This document shows positions 18,461 to 25,637 of a stretch of 37,037 nt of DNA, in pieces. The DNA lies in the NCBI GenBank assembly GCA_005798555.1, contig SYJA01000025.1:1-37037 (forward strand), read 5' to 3'. A model generated the notes under the pieces. It was not told the DNA's origin, searched no databases, and worked only from the letters and a program-made list of their open reading frames with translations. A program made the position numbers and the translations under genes. The DNA is from Actinomycetota bacterium. Its GTDB lineage: Bacteria > Actinomycetota > Actinomycetes > S36-B12. Position 1 is the first letter of the stretch; every line of letters starts with the position of its first letter.

Positions 18461-18499
18461 GGCTAGTACTCCCTCTTCTAGTACCCGGTGCAATGGCAG

Positions 18500-18526
18500 C
18501 GAGGCGAGCCCAACGGGCCCGCCTCG
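18500..18526 (-). other. Strong hairpin between rpmA and obgE
   Basis: CGAGGCG (18500-18506) pairs with CGCCTCG (18520-18526), and inside it GCCC (18508-18511) pairs with GGGC (18515-18518) around a three-base AAC loop, with one A/C mismatch between. There is no T-run on the minus strand after it, so it may be a partial terminator, an RNA processing barrier or a transcript stabiliser setting less obgE than ribosomal protein. Confidence 0.55.
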
Positions 18527-18584
18527 TCGACAAGTTGCCATCTAACGCGGACCTGGCCGCGAGAGTTTGGTCGGTTAGCGCTTG

Positions 18585-18839
18585 TTACGCGCCCGCGACA
18601 ATGTTGACGACGCGGCGACCACGGGCCACCCCAAATTCAACGGTGCCAGCCGCGAGGGCGAACAGGGTGTCGTCCTTGCCGCGCCCAACGTTATTGCCAG
18701 GATGAAAGTGGGTACCGCGCTGGCGCACGATGATTTCACCGGCGTTGACATCTTGGCCGCCGAAGCGCTTCACCCCTAGGCGCTGAGCGTTGCTGTCGCG
18801 ACCGTTGCGGGTGCTGGATGCACCTTTCTTGTGGGCCAT
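18585..18839 (-). CDS. rpmA: 50S ribosomal protein L27
   Basis: L27 reaches the peptidyl-transferase centre with its N-terminus. The 84 residues begin [22 protein letters not shown], split here as [16 protein letters not shown], and contain [14 protein letters not shown]; length is normal. There is no Firmicute-type cleaved N-terminal extension. It starts 4 bp after the rplU stop, the standard rplU-rpmA pair. Confidence 0.98.
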   Translation of the reverse strand: MAHKKGASSTRNGRDSNAQRLGVKRFGGQDVNAGEIIVRQRGTHFHPGNNVGRGKDDTLFALAAGTVEFGVARGRRVVNIVAGA

Positions 18840-18843
18840 TAGT

Positions 18844-19158
18844 TCACTTCCCGGTCTTGATATCGGTGACCTTGACCGCGGTGAGGTCTTGACGATGACC
18901 TTGACGGCTTCGGTAGCCGGTCTTGTTCTTGTACTTGAGGATGTCGATCTTGGGTCCGCGGTGGTGATCGACGATCTCCGCGGTCACGGTGACCTTGGCC
19001 AAGGTCGCGGCGTCGGTTGTCACCGTGCCACCATCTACCACCAACAACGCAGGAAGTGTCAGGGTGTTGCCCGGGTCACCGGCCTGCCGGTCGAGCACCA
19101 CCACATCGCCAACCGCGACCTTTTCCTGCCGGCCGCCAGCGCGCACGATCGCGTACAC
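18844..19158 (-). CDS. rplU: 50S ribosomal protein L21
   Basis: L21 is a large-subunit rRNA-binding protein. The 104 residues begin [18 protein letters not shown] and contain [21 protein letters not shown], split here as [16 protein letters not shown], the family signature near the C-terminus. The start is GTG at 19158, with AGGAG (minus strand 19165-19169) six bases upstream. It lies 102 bp downstream of rne and directly upstream of rpmA. Confidence 0.98.
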   Translation of the reverse strand: MYAIVRAGGRQEKVAVGDVVVLDRQAGDPGNTLTLPALLVVDGGTVTTDAATLAKVTVTAEIVDHHRGPKIDILKYKNKTGYRSRQGHRQDLTAVKVTDIKTGK

Positions 19159-19260
19159 CTTGAACTCCTACCTGTAAGTCAAATCCCGGGGAACTGCCCC
19201 GCGAGGTGGGTGCCCGTCAGGGCACCGAGCTCTAAGGGTACGGATAGCACCCGCAGGTGG
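19159..19260 (-). promoter_or_regulatory. rplU leader / rne-rplU gap with two hairpins
   Basis: Two stems lie in this 102-bp gap: GGTGCCC/GGGCACC with a four-base loop (19209-19226), and CGGGG/CCCCG with a five-base loop (19187-19201). The rplU ribosome binding site follows. The first stem has no T-run on the minus strand. They could form an L21 leader that senses ribosomal protein, an RNase-processed junction, or a weak rne terminator. Confidence 0.45.
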
Positions 19261-21540
19261 TCAAACCGCCTCCTCCGAAGGCTCTAATTCGCCCTCTGCG
19301 GCCGGTTCTTCGGTGCGTTCGTAGGACCGGGCAGCGACATCGGCCGGATCCACCGCATTGGCCGGCCGCCGGTTCTTGGGCGAGACCTCATGGTCATGGT
19401 CATGGGCCGCCCCATTGCCATTGTCGACCGGGTGCATCGAAATCCGCAGGCCTCGACCAGCACAGGCATCACACGGGGTCGAAAACGACTCAATGAGTCC
19501 CGAGCCGATGCGCTTGCGGGTCATCTGCACCAAGCCAAGTGAAGTGACTTCGGCAACCTGGTGCTTGGTACGGTCCCGGCCCAAGGATTCAACCAGCCGG
19601 CGGAGTACCAGATCCCGATTGCTTTCAAGGACCATGTCGATGAAGTCGATGACGATGATGCCGCCGACATCGCGCAGGCGCAGTTGCCGGACGATCTCCT
19701 CAGCTGCCTCCAGGTTATTACTCGTGACTGTCTGCTCGAGGTTGCCGCCTTGGCCGATGAATTTTCCGGTGTTTACGTCAACCACGGTCATGGCCTCGGT
19801 GCGGTCGATCACCAGCGAGCCACCTGATGGCAGGAACACCTTTCGATCAAGTGCCTTAGCAAGCTGCTCATCAACCCGGTATTCGTCAAAGAGATCCTTT
19901 TTCGAAACCCAGTGCTGAAGGCGGCCTGCAAGATCGGGTGCGATAGCGTTGATGTAGGTGGTCAGAGCCTCCCAGGCAGTATCCCCGGAGACCACCAACT
20001 TGTTGACATCTTCATTGAAGATATCCCGCACCACCTTGATTGCAAGATCCGGTTCGCCATGCAGCAGGGTTGGTGGTGTCGCCGTCTTTACGGCTTCGGC
20101 AATTGCCGCCGACTGCGCCTGCAGGCGCGTGATGTCCTGCTCGAGGGCTTCCTCGGGTGCGCCCTCCGCCGCGGTGCGCACAATGACACCGGCCTCTTCG
20201 GGCATTACACGTTTGAGAATGTTCTTCAAACGCGCCCGCTCGGTATCGGGCAGCTTGCGGCTGATCCCCGTCATCGAACCGTCTGGCACATAAACGAGGT
20301 ACCGCCCCGGCAAGGAGATCTGACTTGTTAGCCGTGCACCCTTTTGCCCAACCGGATCTTTGGTTACCTGCACCAAGATGGTGTCGCCGGATTTCAGGGC
20401 GAACTCAATGCGCTTTGGTTGCCCGTCAAGGCCCGCGGCATCCCAATTGACCTCACCGGCATACAACACCGCGTTACGACCGCGACCGATATCAACAAAG
20501 GCGGCTTCCATGCTGGGTAGCACATTTTGAACGCGACCTAAGTAGACATTGCCCACGAGAGAGGACGAGCTACCGCGCGTTACGTAGTGCTCAACGAGGA
20601 CACCGTCCTCAAGCACCGCGATCTGCGTGCGATCACCGGTTTGCCGCACCGCCATCACCCGGTCGACGGATTCGCGACGAGCTAGGAACTCGGCCTCGGT
20701 CACGATAGGTGCCCGGCGGCGACCGGCTTCACGGCCCTCGCGTCGGCGCATCTTCTTGGCTTCGAGCCGGGTTGAGCCACGCATGGAATTCGTATCGTCT
20801 TTTTTGGCATTAGTGCGCGGCGCCCGCACTTTGACTACCGTGTTGGGCGGGTCATCGGGGGCTGGCTCTAGCTCGGTTTCACTGCCGCGGCGCCGGCGCC
20901 GGCGCCGGCGCGTGGTTGCCGGGTTTTCTGAATCCTCGTCCTCGCCTAACCCATCGGCCTCGGCCTTTTCATCATCAGCGGTTGACTCGCCGGCCGCATC
21001 TGGCTCATCAGTGCGGCGGCGGCGGCCACGGCCGCCGCGGCGGCGCCGACGGCGGCGCGCCTCATCATCTGACTCCCCAACGACCGCGGCACCGAAGTCA
21101 CCAGATGCACCAGCGGCGCCGTCCGCAACAGCAGACTCGGCGGGTGCCTTAGCTTTGGCCGATTTACTCGGTGTCCTGGTCCGAGTGGCTCGTGGTGCCA
21201 CCGGTTCGGCCGCCTGAAAGAGCGGGGCGATGAACGCTGCGCTCGGGGCTTTCCTGGGGGCCGGCACCTCAGGAGTCTTGGTTTCCTTCGTGCTTGCCTT
21301 CTTGGTGGCCTTCTTGGCGGTCGCCGTTGCCGCCTTCTTAGCGGGAGCCTTCTCGGGCTTTTCGGCAGCCGATTTTTTCTCGGCCTTCTTCGCCACCTTC
21401 TTCACCGGTTTCTCGGTTGCCGTGACCGCCGGTGGCCCGGCCGGGCGAATGGCGGCACGCCGGCGCGGGGCCGGTGCTGCTGATTCCGCTTTCGCTGGTG
21501 TTGATTTGCTTTCGGACGGGGGTGCAGTTATTTCGACCAT
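19261..21540 (-). CDS. rne: Ribonuclease E/G family protein
   Basis: RNase E/G cuts single-stranded RNA in mRNA decay and rRNA maturation. The 759 residues start with about 250 residues of low-complexity Lys/Ala and Arg/Gly/Glu-rich sequence (KKAEKKSAAEKPEKAPAKK region, RRRRRRGGRGRRRR), then an S1 domain (GNVYLGRVQNVLPSMEAAFVDIG, split as GNVYLGRVQNVLP and AAFVDIG), and the catalytic domain with TVVDVNTGKF near 585 and GGIIVIDFIDM, giving the two metal-binding aspartates. A zinc-link motif CDACAGRG follows near 690, then a short acidic tail. Start ATG 21540 has AAAGGAG nine bases upstream. The large N-terminal extension resembles the mycobacterial and streptomycete enzymes. Confidence 0.96.
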   Translation of the reverse strand: MVEITAPPSESKSTPAKAESAAPAPRRRAAIRPAGPPAVTATEKPVKKVAKKAEKKSAAEKPEKAPAKKAATATAKKATKKASTKETKTPEVPAPRKAPSAAFIAPLFQAAEPVAPRATRTRTPSKSAKAKAPAESAVADGAAGASGDFGAAVVGESDDEARRRRRRRGGRGRRRRTDEPDAAGESTADDEKAEADGLGEDEDSENPATTRRRRRRRRGSETELEPAPDDPPNTVVKVRAPRTNAKKDDTNSMRGSTRLEAKKMRRREGREAGRRRAPIVTEAEFLARRESVDRVMAVRQTGDRTQIAVLEDGVLVEHYVTRGSSSSLVGNVYLGRVQNVLPSMEAAFVDIGRGRNAVLYAGEVNWDAAGLDGQPKRIEFALKSGDTILVQVTKDPVGQKGARLTSQISLPGRYLVYVPDGSMTGISRKLPDTERARLKNILKRVMPEEAGVIVRTAAEGAPEEALEQDITRLQAQSAAIAEAVKTATPPTLLHGEPDLAIKVVRDIFNEDVNKLVVSGDTAWEALTTYINAIAPDLAGRLQHWVSKKDLFDEYRVDEQLAKALDRKVFLPSGGSLVIDRTEAMTVVDVNTGKFIGQGGNLEQTVTSNNLEAAEEIVRQLRLRDVGGIIVIDFIDMVLESNRDLVLRRLVESLGRDRTKHQVAEVTSLGLVQMTRKRIGSGLIESFSTPCDACAGRGLRISMHPVDNGNGAAHDHDHEVSPKNRRPANAVDPADVAARSYERTEEPAAEGELEPSEEAV

Positions 21541-21621
21541 TGGGTCGTACTCCTTTAGGCGTCAATCACCGGTCTTCCGGAGCTAACGCGTGTCGTGTGG
21601 GTGAGCGTTACCGATCACCCA

Positions 21622-22371
21622 TCAAGTCTTAGCGGCTGCCAGCGGCGCGCGGTCGTGGGCGAATGGATCTCCCACGGTCGCTCCGACCGGGTCTAGCGGC
21701 CCCTGTGCCAGCCGAGTCACCCGTGGGGGCGCTGGCGGCACGAGGCCGGCTACCTGCCGTAGTGCCTTAAGAACGTCGTCGGGTCGTACGGACGGTGTTG
21801 TATGCCGTACTACCGCCCTAAGTATGGCACACCCTGACCCCGGTTCCACCGACACCGACACCACCGGCCCCCGCGCATCAAAGGCCCGAACCCCATTCTT
21901 CGTTCGGCGCTCTACCGTCACTTCGCCCTGAGCCAGTAGTTTTCGGGCCGCAATCTCAACTTCCGCAACCCCCAGGCCGGGCAGCTCAATTTGCCAGATA
22001 CTGGCCTCGAGCCGCTGGACGAAATCAGGTGACCTTGCCTCCACCACCGCCACTATGTCCAGGCCCGGTGGCAGGGCGGCATCTAGCGCCGCCCGCACCG
22101 CGGCCGGGTCACAGCGCTCCGTGACCCCGACTTCGAAGTATTCGGCCTCACTTGCCACCCCGGTCGGAGCTGAATTCGCATAGGAAACCTTCGGGTGCGG
22201 GGAGAATCCAGCACTAAATGCCATCGGTATCTCCGCCCGGCGCAAAGCGCGCTCCAATGCCCGTTGGAAATCACGGTGGCTGGAAAACCGCAAGCGTCCG
22301 CGCTTGGCATATTGCAGCCGCAGGCGTTGGACTGTTGGTGCTACATCGCGCACCGGAGCGGGACGCGCCAC
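21622..22371 (-). CDS. Radical SAM-linked DUF2344 protein (TIGR03936 type)
   Basis: The 249-residue product has the DUF2344 signature: VQRLRLQYAKRGRLRFSSHRD (here VQRLRLQYAK and RLRFSSHRDF), ALRRAEIPMAFSAGFSPHPK and SEAEYFEVGV. Such proteins are always found with, or fused to, the radical SAM protein encoded just upstream. The role is unknown; an RNA- or tRNA-modifying function has been supposed because of the rne neighbourhood, but that is inference. The start is GTG at 22371, one base after the radical SAM stop; longer frames overlap that gene. rne follows after 81 bp. Confidence 0.88.
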   Translation of the reverse strand: MARPAPVRDVAPTVQRLRLQYAKRGRLRFSSHRDFQRALERALRRAEIPMAFSAGFSPHPKVSYANSAPTGVASEAEYFEVGVTERCDPAAVRAALDAALPPGLDIVAVVEARSPDFVQRLEASIWQIELPGLGVAEVEIAARKLLAQGEVTVERRTKNGVRAFDARGPVVSVSVEPGSGCAILRAVVRHTTPSVRPDDVLKALRQVAGLVPPAPPRVTRLAQGPLDPVGATVGDPFAHDRAPLAAAKT

Positions 22372-22372
22372 A

Positions 22373-24379
22373 TCAACGCCCCGGTTGGGTGGCTGCTTCG
22401 GCAACCGGCGCGCGGGCCGGCGCCATTGGCATCGGCAGGTCGGTGACCCCGGTCGGGCCAACTTGAATTTGCGTCTCCATCTGGTCGCACACCCCGCAGT
22501 CAAAGCACGGGGTCCAGCGACAATCGTCAATCGCAACTTCATCGAGTGCCGCCTGCCAGTCTTCCCAAAGCCACTCGGAGTCAAGCCCGGAATCCAAATG
22601 GTCCCAGGGCAGTACTTCAGTCTTGGCGCGCTCACGGATGGTGTACCAATCGACATCAACGCATTGATCAGCAAGTGCTCGATCAGCGGCGCTCATCCAT
22701 CGGTCATAGGAGAAATGCTCACTCCACCCGTCAAATCTCGCCCCGTCTTGCCAGGCCGCGAGGATGACGGCGCCAATTCGACGATCCCCACGCGAGAGCA
22801 AGCCTTCGACGATGCCCGGCTTTCCATCGTGATAGCGAATACCAATGGCTTTGCCATAGCTGCGGTCGGCGCGAATAGCGTCGCGCAATTTAGCCAGCCG
22901 GGCATCGGTCGTGGCGTGATCAAGTTGGGCTGCCCACTGAAATGGCGTATGTGGTTTCGGTACGAAACCCCCGATGGAAACCGTGCATCGAATATCACGT
23001 GAACCGGTGGCCTCGCGCCCGGCTTTGATCACGTCGCGTGCCAATTGCGCGATTTGAAGCACATCCTCGTCGGTTTCAGTTGGCAACCCGCACATGAAAT
23101 AGAGCTTTACCTGGCGCCAGCCGGCCGAATAAGCAGTGGTCACGGTGCGGATTAAGTCCTCCTCCGTCACCTGCTTATTGATGACCTTGCGCAATCGCTC
23201 ACTACCGCCCTCGGGGGCGAAGGTCAGGCCGCTGCGCCGCCCATTGCGCGACAATTCATTTGCCAGGTCGACATTGAAGGCATCAACTCTGGTACTTGGC
23301 AGCGACAGCGCGGTCTCGGAGCCTTCGTACCTATCTGCGAGATTGCGGGCTATGTCAGCGATTTCTGAATGGTCCGCACTTGATAGCGATAACAGGCCAA
23401 CCTCCTCGTAGCCGGTCCTCTTCAGCCCGTTTTCGACCATCTCGGCAATCCCGGTAATACTGCGTTCGCGCACCGGACGGGTGATCATCCCGGCTTGGCA
23501 AAAGCGGCAACCGCGGGTGCAGCCCCGGAAGATTTCCACGCTCATCCGCTCGTGCACGGTCTCAGCTAACGGGACCAATGGTGCTTTGGGATAAGGCCAG
23601 CTATCAAGATCCATCAAGGTGTGCTTGCGCACCCGCCACGGCACCTCGGGCTGGTTCGGAATCACCCGTTGGATCCGGCCGTCTGCTAGGTACTCCACGT
23701 CATAGCAGGCCGGAACGTAGATAACCCCGGTCTTGGCCAGTTCGAGCAGCAAGCCCATCCGGCCACCCGGGCAACCTGCGGCCTTCCAATCCCTGGTGAG
23801 GTCGGTGATGAGCAGCACTGCTTCCTCACCATCTCCCAGCACGGCAGCGTCAATGAAATCCGAGATTGGCTCCGGGTTAAATGCGGCGTGACCACCGGCA
23901 ATAACAATCGGATGTGAGTCGTCACGCTCACGCGCCAGCAACGGGATATTGCCCAGTGACAGTGCGCTCAACATGTTCGTGTAGCCGAGTTCGGTGGAAA
24001 AAGAAAGCCCGAAGAGATCGAAATCGCCAACCGCGCGATGACCATCCACGGTGAACTGCGGCACCTTGGCCTCGCGCATCAGGGCTTCAAGATCCGGCCA
24101 GACCGCATAGGTGCGCTCGGCTAAGGCGTCGACGCGCTCATTGATGACTTCATAAAGAATCTGCACGCCTTGATTCGGGGCACCAACCTCGTAGGCATCG
24201 GGATACATGAGCACCCAGTGCACCTGCACGTCATCCCAGGGCTTCAAGGTCGCATTCAATTCCCCACCGACATACTGAATTGGCTTACTCACCAAGGGCA
24301 AGAGCAATTCCAGGCGATCAAAGACGGATTCACCGCGTCGAGCCAGATCTGAAACCGTCATGTGGCCAAGGTTACCCAT
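22373..24379 (-). CDS. B12-binding-domain radical SAM protein (TIGR03960 family)
   Basis: The 668 residues hold an N-terminal cobalamin-binding-like domain (VLMYPDAYEVG, FGLSFSTELGYTNML, IVIAGGHAAFNPEPI) and a radical SAM core with the iron-sulphur motif CTRGCRFCQ near residue 290 and SLSSADHSEI. The C-terminus has several cysteines (CFDCGVCDQ) that may bind another cluster. The substrate is not known. It is followed after one base by its DUF2344 partner and then rne; it lies 70 bp after rodA. The start is ATG 24379, with ATG 24361 as alternative. All three cluster cysteines are present, so it is probably active. Confidence 0.9.
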   Translation of the reverse strand: MGNLGHMTVSDLARRGESVFDRLELLLPLVSKPIQYVGGELNATLKPWDDVQVHWVLMYPDAYEVGAPNQGVQILYEVINERVDALAERTYAVWPDLEALMREAKVPQFTVDGHRAVGDFDLFGLSFSTELGYTNMLSALSLGNIPLLARERDDSHPIVIAGGHAAFNPEPISDFIDAAVLGDGEEAVLLITDLTRDWKAAGCPGGRMGLLLELAKTGVIYVPACYDVEYLADGRIQRVIPNQPEVPWRVRKHTLMDLDSWPYPKAPLVPLAETVHERMSVEIFRGCTRGCRFCQAGMITRPVRERSITGIAEMVENGLKRTGYEEVGLLSLSSADHSEIADIARNLADRYEGSETALSLPSTRVDAFNVDLANELSRNGRRSGLTFAPEGGSERLRKVINKQVTEEDLIRTVTTAYSAGWRQVKLYFMCGLPTETDEDVLQIAQLARDVIKAGREATGSRDIRCTVSIGGFVPKPHTPFQWAAQLDHATTDARLAKLRDAIRADRSYGKAIGIRYHDGKPGIVEGLLSRGDRRIGAVILAAWQDGARFDGWSEHFSYDRWMSAADRALADQCVDVDWYTIRERAKTEVLPWDHLDSGLDSEWLWEDWQAALDEVAIDDCRWTPCFDCGVCDQMETQIQVGPTGVTDLPMPMAPARAPVAEAATQPGR

Positions 24380-24449
24380 GGAGACCAGATCCTGCTTTAC
24401 ACCCGGCTTCGGATCCCCGACGGCACTGGAATTCTCAGGTCAGGTCGGG

Positions 24450-25637
24450 TCAGGTCCGCGAGGACCGAGCCGAGTGCAGGCGCACATTCTCCAGCAGGCC
24501 AATCGCAATCCAGGTCGACATCATGGACGTTCCACCTGCCGAAACAAGCGGCAACGGAATACCGGTGATTGGCATGATGCCCAAAGTCATGCCGATGTTC
24601 TCGAAGGTCTGAAATGCCAGCCAAGCAACTATGCCTGTCGAAATAAGTCGTCCATATAGGTCATCTGCTTTCATCGCGATACGAATAGCCCGCCACAAGA
24701 TCACACAGATGAGCAGAATCAACAGGGCCGAGCCAATGAATCCGAGTTCTTCGCCAACCACGGTGAAGATGAAATCGCTCTCGTTGACCGGTACGAACTT
24801 GCCTTGGGTCTGCGGACCCTCGAAGAGCCCGTATCCGGTCCACCCGCCCCCGCCAACCGCAATGCGCGCCTGGGTTGAATTGTACGTGGCTCCCCCGGGT
24901 TCGCCGGCTGGATTAAGAAAAGAAGTCAATCGCGAAATTTGATATGACTGCAGCAGTCCCAATTGCAGCGCTAACAAAATGCCAATGACTGCCCCGCCGA
25001 TCAGGCCGATCACCCAACGCCGGCGTGCGCCGGACACGGCAATTACGGATAGCGCCACCGAACCAAGGACCAGCACCGTCCCGGTGTCGTTCTGCACCAA
25101 GATAATTAGAATCGGCAACACGGCGACACCGACCGACATGAGCACCTCACGATCATGTGGCTCACTTTCGACGTCACGTTTCTCCGCCAAGATGGCCGCC
25201 ATCATCATGATGATCGCAACCTTGGCGAACTCGGACGGCTGGATAGTAAATCCACCCGGCAGATCGATCCATGCGCGGGCTCCAGCTATTGAAGTACCTA
25301 GAACTGGAATGAAAACCACCAGCAGCAGCAATACCGAAACGATATAGATAACTGGCGTGTACGCGCGCAGCCAGCGGTAGTCAAGCCGCGATGCGACGTA
25401 TCCCAAGGCCATGGCGACTACCACGATGATGAGGTGCCGCTTCAGGTATGACTGTGGGTCATTCACCGATGCCATATCGGCCCGGCTTGCTGACCAAACC
25501 AGCACCGACCCGAAGATCGTGACGCCGATGGCAGCGACAACCAGCACCCAGTCCAGATCACGCCAATAAGAGCTACCCCGTGAGCGGCCGGGTGATGGTG
25601 GCCGGGCGATGGCGTCCGTTGTTGAGAATGCACTCAT
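24450..25637 (-). CDS. rodA: Rod-shape peptidoglycan glycosyltransferase RodA
   Basis: RodA is a SEDS glycosyltransferase that polymerises lipid II for side-wall growth with its partner PBP2. The 395 residues have about ten membrane helices and SEDS motifs: GARAWIDLPGGFTIQPSEFAK (here WIDLPGGFTIQPSEF) near 125-140, VLVQNDTGTVLVLG-type stretch, and the C-terminal GIPLPLVSAGGTSM. The start ATG overlaps the mrdA stop by four bases (ATGA), coupling the two partners. Just past the stop lies a short run of repeated CTGACC units. Confidence 0.95.
   Translation of the reverse strand: MSAFSTTDAIARPPSPGRSRGSSYWRDLDWVLVVAAIGVTIFGSVLVWSASRADMASVNDPQSYLKRHLIIVVVAMALGYVASRLDYRWLRAYTPVIYIVSVLLLLVVFIPVLGTSIAGARAWIDLPGGFTIQPSEFAKVAIIMMMAAILAEKRDVESEPHDREVLMSVGVAVLPILIILVQNDTGTVLVLGSVALSVIAVSGARRRWVIGLIGGAVIGILLALQLGLLQSYQISRLTSFLNPAGEPGGATYNSTQARIAVGGGGWTGYGLFEGPQTQGKFVPVNESDFIFTVVGEELGFIGSALLILLICVILWRAIRIAMKADDLYGRLISTGIVAWLAFQTFENIGMTLGIMPITGIPLPLVSAGGTSMMSTWIAIGLLENVRLHSARSSRT

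Noticed and set aside
18461-18541. 27-codon N-terminal extension of obgE
   Set aside because: It crosses the strong hairpin and does not resemble Obg; GTG at 18460 has a good Shine-Dalgarno and starts the known MATFVDQV sequence.
20627-21217. 196-codon plus-strand frame opposite rne
   Set aside because: It mirrors the arginine-rich low-complexity part of rne; its Ser/Arg-rich product has no domain, and rne is clearly the coding strand.
22372-22674. 101-codon N-terminal extension of the DUF2344 gene
   Set aside because: It lies wholly inside the radical SAM gene in another frame and has no similarity to the family.
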